23,370 nt of DNA from a virus: the IMG/VR virus record IMGVR_UViG_3300037520_001809, positions 1 through 23,370 of that record; one strand, 5' to 3'. The notes beneath the pieces are model-generated. The model had not been told where the DNA came from, did not search any database, and was given only the letters and a program-made list of their open reading frames with translations. A program made the translations under genes and the position numbers. This document shows, in pieces, positions 1-6,470 of the stretch (its first letter is position 1; every line of letters starts with the position of its first letter).

Positions 1-539
1 AAGAAATTCAAGACGCTCAATATCAAACAAAAGATTTGGGTCAAACATTTACTGGTCACTTTTATCTAAAAAAACATAAAAATTCTTATCGTCTTTTCAA
101 ACACGATATTGAATACATTTTTGTCGAGGGCGACCAAAAAGGAAAATCTATTATGGATCGTCTCGGTCACATGGAAGAAGTATCTTCGCAAGAGCTTTTA
201 ATTGACAATATCGGAACAAACACCATTAATGTTTATGAGTTTTTTTCCAAAGAAAACCATGATTATTGGGTTGAATTTGGTTTGGTCTTTTTAGAAAATA
301 AACTTTGGAAAGTTAAGTTAAACGAATTTCGAGAAGAAAAAAACGATGATAAAAAATCTTTTGATTTGGAATATAATGAAAAAATGCGTAAGTCGGCAGA
401 ATTTTATAAAAGTCCTTTGGGAAAATTTATCCATTTACTCCGAAGAGCATATCTAAAAACCATTTGGAGGGTTCAGCTTTTCATTGGAAACATTTTTATT
501 AAAATTGGAAACGCAATTAAAATGTGGCAACTTCTATGA
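1..539 (+). CDS. Hypothetical phage protein, 5'-truncated by the window edge
   Basis: The reading frame is open from base 3 with no stop, so the true start lies outside the window; an internal TTG at 36 is only the first start-like codon. The visible part is about 178 residues. It is rich in Lys, Phe and aromatic residues, with a charged middle (residues EEKNDDKK) and a C-terminal stretch that is basic and hydrophobic (around LLRRAYLKTIW and IGNIFIKIGNAI), which could be an amphipathic or membrane-associated helix. I recognise no family or catalytic motif. It is the first gene of a tightly packed + strand operon: its TGA overlaps the ATG of the next gene (ATGA at 536), so the two are probably translationally coupled. 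The reading frame is convincing; the function is unknown. Confidence 0.75.
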   Translation, partial: EIQDAQYQTKDLGQTFTGHFYLKKHKNSYRLFKHDIEYIFVEGDQKGKSIMDRLGHMEEVSSQELLIDNIGTNTINVYEFFSKENHDYWVEFGLVFLENKLWKVKLNEFREEKNDDKKSFDLEYNEKMRKSAEFYKSPLGKFIHLLRRAYLKTIWRVQLFIGNIFIKIGNAIKMWQLL

Positions 540-1018
540 AATTTATAGAAATTCTTCTTCAAAACAGTACAGTTAAAGAAGCCAAGCTTTACACAGCAGC
601 AAAAAAAGCTAGTTTAAAACCAGATACTGGTGTAACTATTATTAATCAAGCTGCTTATCATGTTATTAAAGATTGTGCATCGATTACATATAGATACCTT
701 CCAATCTATATTTGGGGTCAGTATCAAGATCCGTTTCAAGCATTAAAAGGAAAATTTACAAAAAAGGACATTCAAGATTTTTTAACCGTTGCTAACTCTG
801 ATTTCGTTTACCATCAATTACTTTCTTTAATTTTAGATAAGGTTGGTAAAGATTCAGAACCACAAGAACAAAAACCAGTAGTTTCAAATTATGCATCAAG
901 CGATGATCCGTATGGTGATTATGGATCATCTGCATATGAGGAAGTTTCTCAAATATCTACACCAATAAATGTTTCAACATTAGATTTGCTTTGTAACGCT
1001 TTTAACGTAACTAGTTAA
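536..1018 (+). CDS. Hypothetical phage protein, about 160 aa
   Basis: The ATG at 536 overlaps the preceding stop as ATGA; a GTG at 524 in the same frame is a weaker alternative that would lengthen the overlap. The N-terminal two thirds look globular and mostly helical, with aromatic segments such as YRYLPIYIWGQY. The C-terminal part from about residue 100 is low in complexity and rich in Ser, Asp, Tyr and Pro (SSDDPYGDYGSSAYEE), probably a disordered tail. No known motif is visible. Its place in the early-type operon, coupled to its neighbours, suggests a small accessory or host-takeover function, but the sequence itself does not show one. Confidence 0.75.
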   Translation: MKFIEILLQNSTVKEAKLYTAAKKASLKPDTGVTIINQAAYHVIKDCASITYRYLPIYIWGQYQDPFQALKGKFTKKDIQDFLTVANSDFVYHQLLSLILDKVGKDSEPQEQKPVVSNYASSDDPYGDYGSSAYEEVSQISTPINVSTLDLLCNAFNVTS

Positions 1019-1020
1019 CA

Positions 1021-1227
1021 ATGATGTTAGAATTTAAAAACCCAATACCAGTTGTTACCCCTATGGGTGGTGCTTATGCTATATATGTAGCTAACGGTGG
1101 AACTTTTGAAAATGATATTTGGACCGTTGTAATGGAAAATGGTGGAAATATCTTGCATTTTAGATCGGATCAGATTAGAATATACCAAAATGCTACTTTT
1201 GATATAAAAAAATCTGATCCATTATGA
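1021..1227 (+). CDS. Small conserved-looking phage protein of unknown function
   Basis: A 68-residue protein beginning two bases after the previous stop with two consecutive ATGs; the first is taken as the start. The sequence reads as a compact beta-rich fold with a Gly-rich centre (GGAYAIYVANGGTFENDIW), a pattern I associate with small proteins of large myoviruses that have no assigned function. It lacks a signal peptide, membrane segment and metal-binding motif. Its last codons overlap the next gene by ATGA at 1224, which fixes it within the operon. The gene is well supported by its context; I can offer no function. Confidence 0.75.
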   Translation: MMLEFKNPIPVVTPMGGAYAIYVANGGTFENDIWTVVMENGGNILHFRSDQIRIYQNATFDIKKSDPL

Positions 1228-1439
1228 TTAATATATCTAAAATAAAAAACAAGTTAACCTTTACAGAAAGAGACATTTTTATTTGCTCGACAAAAAAAAG
1301 ATTTCTTTCAAAGAAAACTGCGTTTGAAAAAAATACAAGATCATATAAATGTCCAATTTGCTTTTGTTGGCATAGGGCTACAAAATCAAACAAAAAAGAT
1401 CCTCTTAAAGATTTTTTTAGAACATACAGAATAAAATGA
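1224..1439 (+). CDS. Small basic protein with a C-x2-C-x-C-x-H zinc-finger-like motif
   Basis: A 71-residue, strongly basic protein (many Lys and Arg). Near residues 43-49 it has the pattern YKCPICFCWH, a Cys-x2-Cys followed closely by Cys and His, which resembles one half of a treble-clef or zinc-ribbon knuckle. A second Cys (residue 21) lies far upstream in an FICSTKK context that could supply another ligand. It overlaps the previous gene by ATGA at 1224 and the next by ATGA at 1436, so it is almost certainly translated. Small basic zinc-knuckle proteins of phages often bind nucleic acid or RNA polymerase; that role here is inference only. Confidence 0.7.
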   Translation: MINISKIKNKLTFTERDIFICSTKKRFLSKKTAFEKNTRSYKCPICFCWHRATKSNKKDPLKDFFRTYRIK

Positions 1440-2284
1440 AAACTTTAGTTATACCAGATGTCCACCAAAGGATCGAATCGGTCAAATCAATTTTAGACGC
1501 TGAAAAAGACTACGATGAAGTAGTTTTTCTCGGTGATTGGGTTGATTCTTTTTATGAGCCACCGAAAGTTGCTGGTTTTGAACAAACTTGCGAATACTTA
1601 AAATATCTTGTTTTGGAACATCCTAACAAAGATAAATTTGTTTTTTTAATTGGAAATCACGATTTAAGTTATATTTACGAAAATAAAAATTTTTCACCTA
1701 ATCCAATTTCAAAAACTTTAAAATATTATTGTTCTGGTTTTACAATTTCTAAAGCCAGAAAATTTCGTCGTGTGTTTTTTGATCATGGTTTAAAAGATGA
1801 TTTCTTTTTTACACATTTTAAATTTGCACATCAAACACAAGGATGGACTTTATCTCATGCGGGAATTTCAATTAAGTTTTTTCCTTATGGTTATACTATG
1901 GATCGTTTTGTAAACGAACTTCTCCCTGATGTTTGGAAAAATTTTAGAAATTTAGAATATAATCATAACGAGATCATTTCCGCTGCTGGTTATCATCGCG
2001 GAGGAAGCCATCCAGTAGGTGGTGTTATATGGCACGATTGGAGAGCAGAATTCCATCCTATTTTAGAAACTGGTAAACAAATTGTTGGTCACACAACAAT
2101 CAAAGATCCTGAATGTATTCACATGAATACACCCTTAGAATGTTGGAATTTAGATACAGAAAAAGACTACGGGGTTATTATTGATGGGCGTTTAATAACC
2201 AAAAAAATACCAATCCAAAAATCAGTTTATAATAAACTATCAAGTAGGGTTAGTAATTTATCAAATTATGGTGGAATAGCTTAA
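1436..2284 (+). CDS. Calcineurin-type metallophosphoesterase
   Basis: A 282-residue member of the dinuclear-metal phosphoesterase superfamily. The metal-binding signature is complete and in order: D8-x-H10 (IPDVH), G33-D34-x2-D37 (GDWVD), G73-N74-H75-D76 (GNHD), H141 (SHAG) and G218-H219 (VGHT). Known members hydrolyse phosphomonoesters or phosphodiesters, including 2',3'-cyclic phosphates, protein phosphates and diadenosine polyphosphates; the substrate cannot be read from the sequence. The ATGA overlap at 1436 sets the start. Its operon also contains a P-loop kinase (2509) and an RNA ligase (4181). In bacterial Pnkp a metallophosphoesterase of this superfamily acts as the RNA end-healing phosphatase alongside kinase and ligase domains, so a role in RNA repair is plausible but unproven. 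Confidence 0.92.
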   Translation: MKTLVIPDVHQRIESVKSILDAEKDYDEVVFLGDWVDSFYEPPKVAGFEQTCEYLKYLVLEHPNKDKFVFLIGNHDLSYIYENKNFSPNPISKTLKYYCSGFTISKARKFRRVFFDHGLKDDFFFTHFKFAHQTQGWTLSHAGISIKFFPYGYTMDRFVNELLPDVWKNFRNLEYNHNEIISAAGYHRGGSHPVGGVIWHDWRAEFHPILETGKQIVGHTTIKDPECIHMNTPLECWNLDTEKDYGVIIDGRLITKKIPIQKSVYNKLSSRVSNLSNYGGIA

Positions 2285-2310
2285 CAGTTAAGTATTATCA
2301 TGACTGTTAA
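2281..2310 (+). repeat. Inverted repeat flanking the start codon at 2300
   Basis: TTAACAGT (2281-2288) and ACTGTTAA (2303-2310) are perfect reverse complements with a 14-base loop that ends in the ATG of the 2300 gene. It could be a translational or operator element. Eight AT-rich base pairs may also occur by chance in a sequence of this composition. Confidence 0.4.
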
Positions 2311-2512
2311 AGAATTAATAAATCGATTACAACAAATCAGTAATCAAGAAATGAAAGTTGTTGTGGATGGCTATGAAGATGGCTTTGATGATATCAAAGA
2401 CCCAAAATTTATTGTTGCTTATGAGCAAATAGATCGTGATTGGTATAACGGAAAATATGAACAAAGTTCTTCTGGACAAGGTGGCAATCTTATGCTACTC
2501 TTGCCTAGATGA
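2300..2512 (+). CDS. Small conserved phage protein of unknown function
   Basis: A 70-residue protein opening with MTVKELINRLQQ, a helix, then VVVDGYEDGFDDI, an acidic segment, and ending in a Gly-rich strand (GQGGNLMLLLP). Small proteins with this layout (helix, then a VDGYE-type strand) are common in phage genomes and lack a function. The start ATG sits at the 3' edge of the loop of an 8-base perfect inverted repeat (2281-2310), which may affect initiation. The stop overlaps the next gene as ATGA at 2509. Gene call secure, function unknown. Confidence 0.8.
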   Translation: MTVKELINRLQQISNQEMKVVVDGYEDGFDDIKDPKFIVAYEQIDRDWYNGKYEQSSSGQGGNLMLLLPR

Positions 2513-2922
2513 AAAGAAAAGTTTTATATCTCATAACAGGACCGTCTGGTGCTGGTAAAACTACTCGCGCTAAAGAATTGATGCGCGAAAAGGACATTAA
2601 GCATCATTACGAAGCAGATATGCTTATGATTGATCGTAATGGTGATTACGCATTTAATCCTAGAAAATTAAAAGAATGTCACAATTGGTGTCAGAAAGCA
2701 ACCGAAAGAGCTATGCTTCTCGGTGAAGCTGTTATTATTTCCAATACCATGACAATGCAATGGGAAGTTAAACCGTATATTGAAATGGCAAGACATCACG
2801 GCTATCATGTCATTATTGAACATTTGACCACAGAATACAAAAACATTCATGATGTTCCACAGGAAATTGTGGAAAAAATGAAATCGAGGAGAGAATTTTT
2901 TAAATTGGAGGATTTTGAATAA
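2509..2922 (+). CDS. Small P-loop kinase (polynucleotide-kinase / N4BP2-like)
   Basis: A 137-residue single-domain P-loop protein with Walker A GPSGAGKTT at residues 11-19 right after a hydrophobic strand (VLYLIT). A likely acidic active-site segment follows (EADMLMID, 35-42), then a second core strand ending in IISNTMTMQWE (76-86) and a lid/adenine-binding region around NIHDVP (112-117). The order and spacing match the zeta-toxin/AAA_33 kinases related to the N4BP2 and T4 polynucleotide-kinase N-terminal domains, which phosphorylate 5'-OH ends. The HAD phosphatase domain of T4 Pnkp is absent. Translation is coupled to the previous gene by ATGA. Kinase class is confident; the polynucleotide substrate is an inference strengthened by the RNA ligase in the same operon. 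Confidence 0.85.
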   Translation: MKRKVLYLITGPSGAGKTTRAKELMREKDIKHHYEADMLMIDRNGDYAFNPRKLKECHNWCQKATERAMLLGEAVIISNTMTMQWEVKPYIEMARHHGYHVIIEHLTTEYKNIHDVPQEIVEKMKSRREFFKLEDFE

Positions 2923-2923
2923 T

Positions 2924-3574
2924 ATGAGCATAGAAAAAATTATAGCAAGAGATCATAAACTTAGTGAAGATTATCTTAAAGAAGCCAAACTTAATACTTG
3001 GCAAAAATTAAATTTTCATATCCGTTCTTGGACAAATAACAAATTTGGCGTCTGGGATATTTGGGATATTGTTCCTTATGGTTGGCAAAGATTTTATTAC
3101 GACAAAATCAAAACCATTTTTAAACCACATCACTCTAGACTTCGTAAAGCTATTCCTCGTCAATGGTGGGATCTTAGTGGTCTGATTGTTGAGATTAATT
3201 TTGAAATCATTAAATCCTTTTACGAAGATGAATACTCAAAGGGAATTGTTGATTGGGACGCTGATGAACACCACAAAAAATTTGCTGAATGGTTGGAAGC
3301 ATCTTACAAATACATCACTGTGGAACGCCAAGAATTCGAAAAACAAAAAGATGCTGCATATCCAAAAACAGATAATTTTTCTGATTGGTTTGGAGAAGAA
3401 AAAACTGATAAAAATGGCGTTGTTACTCGCACTATGAAAACTTGTGAAGAACGCTATGGAAAATCATATGAAGAGGTTTATGCTGAAGTTAATAGACTTG
3501 AAGCTCTTATTGATAAAACTGACACAGAAATATTAACAGAACTCATTAAAAAAAGAGATTATTTTTGGACATAA
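2924..3574 (+). CDS. Conserved hypothetical phage protein, about 216 aa
   Basis: The ATG at 2924 follows the previous stop by one base; a TTG nine bases upstream is a poorer alternative. The protein is rich in Trp and charged residues. It has an N-terminal segment with repeated GVWDIWDI and YGWQRFYYDKIK, a basic middle (SRLRKAIPRQWWD), and a predicted helical C-terminal half with many Glu and Lys that may be a coiled coil. I have the impression that large myoviruses carry similar proteins of unknown function, but I recognise no motif with an assigned activity. It lies between the kinase and the FVFGDN protein and is clearly part of the same transcription unit. Confidence 0.78.
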   Translation: MSIEKIIARDHKLSEDYLKEAKLNTWQKLNFHIRSWTNNKFGVWDIWDIVPYGWQRFYYDKIKTIFKPHHSRLRKAIPRQWWDLSGLIVEINFEIIKSFYEDEYSKGIVDWDADEHHKKFAEWLEASYKYITVERQEFEKQKDAAYPKTDNFSDWFGEEKTDKNGVVTRTMKTCEERYGKSYEEVYAEVNRLEALIDKTDTEILTELIKKRDYFWT

Positions 3575-3578
3575 TATC

Positions 3579-3971
3579 ATGGCTAGATATGAAAATTTTA
3601 TAATGACGGAAGACTTTTTGGATTCTAACCCAAAGGCCATTTTTGTATTTGGTGATAATACAATTCATCAAGGTTATTGTGGTGCAGCAATATTGAGAGA
3701 TCACCAACAATCATATGGTTTTATTACAAAAAAATATCCTGATAATGAAGATGAATCTTTCTATCAACCCAAAGAGTATGCTGGTATATTTTTTGATGAG
3801 CTTGTAAACCTAAGAGAAAAAATTAAAGAAGAGCCATTTAAAACTTTTTATATTTCTCAACTAGGTGGTGGTTTAGCAAACAAATATCATATTTGGGAAA
3901 AAATTATTAAAAATGGATTAGAAAAAAACTTGCAAGAATTTCCTAATGTGGTATTCTTATGGGAACAATAA
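3579..3971 (+). CDS. FVFGDN-family protein, possibly macro-domain-like
   Basis: A 130-residue protein whose N-terminal third contains AIFVFGDNTIHQGYCGAA (residues 20-37): a strand ending in F-G-D-N, then a Gly/Ala-rich turn. The middle holds SYGFITKKYP and ESFYQPKEYA, and a second strand ends in a Gly-rich loop (ISQLGGGLANKY). A beta-strand, FG(D/S)N and Gly-rich loop are reminiscent of macro domains and their relatives, which bind ADP-ribose or its phosphates. The classical macro-domain sequence is not fully present, so the assignment is tentative. It is two genes before the RNA ligase. If it does bind ADP-ribose derivatives, RNA repair or counter-defence would be a fitting context. Start ATG follows the preceding stop by four bases. 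Confidence 0.75.
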   Translation: MARYENFIMTEDFLDSNPKAIFVFGDNTIHQGYCGAAILRDHQQSYGFITKKYPDNEDESFYQPKEYAGIFFDELVNLREKIKEEPFKTFYISQLGGGLANKYHIWEKIIKNGLEKNLQEFPNVVFLWEQ

Positions 3972-3972
3972 C

Positions 3973-4197
3973 ATGATTTACGGATTTAATTTAACTACGG
4001 AATATGCTTTAGATTTTGGTCTTTTTTATAAAGTTAGAAATTTTAAAGATGGTATTACTTTTTTTGAGTTTTTATTAAATTTAGACCTTTATAAAAGAGA
4101 TCATAACCCTCAAATTCGATTTAATTTGGTTATATGTAATTTTACTATTTTTGATATTACATTGTATAATGTAAGGCACTATGACTCTTATCTGTGA
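3973..4197 (+). CDS. Small hypothetical protein, 74 aa
   Basis: Starts at the ATG one base after the previous stop; a GTG 27 bases upstream would run into that gene and is rejected. The 74 residues are rich in Phe, Tyr, Asn and Leu and contain no known motif. The end overlaps the RNA ligase start by 17 bases. The coding region spans a 7-base perfect stem-loop (4157-4174) just before the ligase start, so part of its sequence may be constrained by RNA structure and not protein. It is supported mainly by continuity of the operon; moderate confidence that it makes a functional protein. Confidence 0.6.
   Translation: MIYGFNLTTEYALDFGLFYKVRNFKDGITFFEFLLNLDLYKRDHNPQIRFNLVICNFTIFDITLYNVRHYDSYL
4157..4174 (+). 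promoter_or_regulatory. Stem-loop at the RNA ligase ribosome-binding region
   Basis: TTACATT, GTAT loop, AATGTAA: a perfect seven-base inverted repeat ending six bases before the ligase ATG. The candidate ribosome-binding AAGG (4173-4176) overlaps its 3' arm, so folding could reduce translation. The stem is AT-rich and weak on its own. Confidence 0.45.
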
Positions 4198-5269
4198 TAA
4201 ACCTTCTGTTGAAGATGGGTTTGGTATATACGAACATAACTTTTGTGGTATACCTTCATATTTGATTATTCCTGCAATTGATGCGAAATGGAATAAAACC
4301 AATTTACATTACCGATCTTTAATTATAAGCAAAGAGACATCAGAAGTTCTTTCGAGTGGTTGGCCGAAATTTTTTAATTGTGGTGAAAAACCAGATTGTT
4401 ATCCTGATCCAAACAAATATGATGATTGGAACATACAAGAAAAACTTGATGGTTCATTGTTGATTGCAGACTATGTTAATGGAAAATTTAATATGCGAAC
4501 TCGCGGAACAGCTTCGTATATAAAACAAAACAATTTTTCTGATTTTGAACTTTTAAAAGATTATCATCCAAATATTATTTCTTTCTTAGAGCAAAACAAT
4601 CATTTATCTTTACTTTTAGAAATTATTACACCAAACAATGTTATCGTTATTAGAACACCAATGGTTCAATTTTACTTGCTTGGTGCAATCGATAAAACAA
4701 CTTTAAAACCGTTGCCTTTAAAAAAGGTTGAAAACATTTCTCAAGAATTAAAAATTCCAATGCCTGAAGTTTACTCTTTTGATAGTCTTGAAGAAACCGT
4801 TAAAACAGTTAAAGAATGGAAGGGCAAAGAAGGAATTGTTATATCATATAACAACAATCAAAATAGAATTAAAATTAAATCTGATTGGTATTGTTGGATT
4901 CATAAAATTAAATCCAAATTAAATTCTGAATCAAATTTAATTGAATTTTATGTGAATGAAGGTCTTCCATCATACAAAAAATTTTACAATATTATTAAAA
5001 CTAATTTTGATTGGGAGCTTGCTGAACAAATGACAGGGGATATCTCAAAAATGGTAGAATGTGGAAAAAAAGTAAAAAAAGCTATCAAAGGAATGGGATT
5101 TTTTGTTGATATTATTAAACATTATCCCACAAGAAAAGAACAAGCTCAACAAATAATGTCATCATATGGAGAAAATCAAAGTAATAAGACGGGAATGATT
5201 TTTAATTTATTGGATGGTAAAAGTTTAACTAACGAACAACTAATCAAACTAATGCATCAAAATTTATGA
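4181..5269 (+). CDS. rnlA: RNA ligase, T4 Rnl1 family
   Basis: A 362-residue ATP-dependent RNA ligase, close to the 374 residues of T4 Rnl1. The nucleotidyltransferase motif I is EKLDGS, with predicted lysine nucleophile K88. A downstream strand LLLEII (about 145-149) supplies the conserved Glu. Motif IV is EGIVI (217-221) and motif V is KIKSDWY, with K231 and K233. T4 Rnl1 seals tRNA broken by the host anticodon nuclease PrrC after end-healing by Pnkp; this protein probably repairs RNA breaks in the same way. The operon also contains a small kinase and a metallophosphoesterase that could do the end-healing. A 7-base stem-loop ends six bases before its ATG and its 3' arm overlaps the AAGG that could serve as ribosome-binding site, so translation may be structure-controlled. 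Confidence 0.92.
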   Translation: MTLICDKPSVEDGFGIYEHNFCGIPSYLIIPAIDAKWNKTNLHYRSLIISKETSEVLSSGWPKFFNCGEKPDCYPDPNKYDDWNIQEKLDGSLLIADYVNGKFNMRTRGTASYIKQNNFSDFELLKDYHPNIISFLEQNNHLSLLLEIITPNNVIVIRTPMVQFYLLGAIDKTTLKPLPLKKVENISQELKIPMPEVYSFDSLEETVKTVKEWKGKEGIVISYNNNQNRIKIKSDWYCWIHKIKSKLNSESNLIEFYVNEGLPSYKKFYNIIKTNFDWELAEQMTGDISKMVECGKKVKKAIKGMGFFVDIIKHYPTRKEQAQQIMSSYGENQSNKTGMIFNLLDGKSLTNEQLIKLMHQNL

Positions 5270-5532
5270 AAAAAATAAAAATTATAGCACACATTAAAGA
5301 AAACTATCCAGAAGCTCAAATATTATTGGCAGATGGTTTTGAAAACGCATTTTTAGGTATAGGTCAACAATTTAATACTTTTTTTTCAGTTTATGATAAA
5401 AACAAGTGTATCAAAATTTTAACAAAAAATATGAGCTATGAAGAAGCTATAGAATATTTTGAATATAATGTTTTGGGTGCATATGTGGGAGAAAATACTC
5501 CAATTTTTATTGACAATTTTGACAGTTACTGA
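5266..5532 (+). CDS. Small conserved phage protein of unknown function
   Basis: An 88-residue protein coupled to the ligase by ATGA at 5266. The pattern LLADGFENAFLGIGQQFN (residues 20-37), then a Cys-containing strand (NKCIKIL) and a C-terminal EEAIEYFEYNVLGAYVGE, matches my memory of a small protein found in very many phages with the same order of elements and no assigned function. It is acidic and has no metal-binding or membrane motif. The 3' end overlaps a possible sigma70-like promoter (TTGACA at 5510) reading into the dUTPase gene. Gene identity is secure; role unknown. Confidence 0.85.
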   Translation: MKKIKIIAHIKENYPEAQILLADGFENAFLGIGQQFNTFFSVYDKNKCIKILTKNMSYEEAIEYFEYNVLGAYVGENTPIFIDNFDSY

Positions 5533-5538
5533 TAGGAT
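5510..5538 (+). promoter_or_regulatory. Possible internal sigma70-like promoter before dUTPase
   Basis: TTGACA (5510-5515), a 17-base spacer and TAGGAT (5533-5538) lie across the end of the preceding gene, six bases before the dUTPase ATG. The -35 is perfect; the -10 matches four of six positions. It overlaps a Shine-Dalgarno-like AGGA, so part of the match could reflect the ribosome-binding site. Confidence 0.4.
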
Positions 5539-5544
5539 AAAGAA

Positions 5545-5973
5545 ATGAAAATAGTAACTCTTTCATCTCATGCACTACTTCCTAAAAAAGGTTCTGTAAA
5601 TGCAGCAGGATATGATCTTTATTCTATTGAAACTGGTGTAATAAAACCTAAAGAAAGACGATTAATACCAACTGGAATAGCTCTAGCAATTCCTTCTGGA
5701 TATTATGGAAGAATTGCTCCAAGATCTGGATTGGCTTTTAAACATGGAATTGATGTAATGGCTGGCGTTATTGATTCAGATTATCGTGGAGAAGTTGGAG
5801 TAATACTTTATAACTCTGATAGCTTTAATGATTTTATTTTTAATATTGGAGATAAAATAGCACAAATTATTTTTGAAAAACATTATGATTTTGTTTTTAA
5901 TGAAGTTTTTCAAATTAAAGATTTAAATGAAACACAAAGAGGAAGTGGTGGATTTGGTTCTACTGGAGTTTAA
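5545..5973 (+). CDS. dut: dUTP diphosphatase (trimeric dUTPase)
   Basis: 142 residues, normal for the trimeric family. All signature motifs are visible in order: motif 1 AAGYDLYS (20-27), motif 2 PRSGLA (59-64), motif 3 GVIDSDYRGEVGV (74-86, with the catalytic Asp in GVIDSDYRG), motif 4 around GDKIAQI (102-108) and the C-terminal motif 5 RGSGGFGSTG (132-141). It hydrolyses dUTP to dUMP and pyrophosphate, keeping uracil out of DNA and feeding thymidylate synthesis, with dCMP deaminase encoded downstream and the ribonucleotide reductase on the opposite strand. It has one of the few clear Shine-Dalgarno-like sequences of the window (AGGA at 5534, seven bases before ATG). That sequence also overlaps the -10 of a possible internal promoter. 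Confidence 0.97.
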   Translation: MKIVTLSSHALLPKKGSVNAAGYDLYSIETGVIKPKERRLIPTGIALAIPSGYYGRIAPRSGLAFKHGIDVMAGVIDSDYRGEVGVILYNSDSFNDFIFNIGDKIAQIIFEKHYDFVFNEVFQIKDLNETQRGSGGFGSTGV

Positions 5974-6470
5974 TGAATATTTTTATTTTAGACGAGCATC
6001 CTGCTACCGCAGCAAGATATCACTGTGATAAACACATACCTAAAATGTGTGTTGAGTTATATCAGCAATTAGGTTCTGCTGTTATTCGTCATGGTGCTAC
6101 ACCTGCCCAAATGCCTTTGACATCCAAAGGAACACCATTAAAGGGTGGTTATCACAATCATCCTTGCACTCGTTGGTGTGGCGATAGCAGAATCAATTTT
6201 ATGTGGGCAATGACACATGCTTTGGCTTTGTGTGAGGAATATACCAGAAGATATTCTAAGATTCATAGCTGTGAAGCTGGTCTTAAACATTTAGCTGATA
6301 TGCAACATATGATCGAAGGCGAACAAGTTACTCCGTTTGCTCAAGCAATGCCTGATCAATATAAATCACACGATGCTGTCTATTCTTATAGACAATATTA
6401 TATCCATGAAAAGAAAAACTTTGCCAAATGGGAAAAATTAAATAACATTCCCGAATGGTGGATACTATGA
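5973..6470 (+). CDS. Conserved His/Cys-rich phage protein of unknown function
   Basis: A 165-residue protein beginning with the TAATG junction shared with dUTPase. The N-terminus MNIFILDEHPATAARYHCDKH (first 20 residues quoted in essence) has a strand then the cluster H17-C18-D19-K20-H21 followed by K24-M25. A second cluster is H61-x-H63-P64-C65-x2-W68-C69. The C-terminal part (AVYSYRQYYIHEKK, then EWW) is aromatic and basic. I recognise it as a widespread phage and bacterial family, but its biochemical function is not known to me. The clustered His, Cys and Asp residues would suit a metal site or nuclease/glycosylase-type active site. It sits between nucleotide-metabolism genes. Confidence 0.85.
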   Translation: MNIFILDEHPATAARYHCDKHIPKMCVELYQQLGSAVIRHGATPAQMPLTSKGTPLKGGYHNHPCTRWCGDSRINFMWAMTHALALCEEYTRRYSKIHSCEAGLKHLADMQHMIEGEQVTPFAQAMPDQYKSHDAVYSYRQYYIHEKKNFAKWEKLNNIPEWWIL

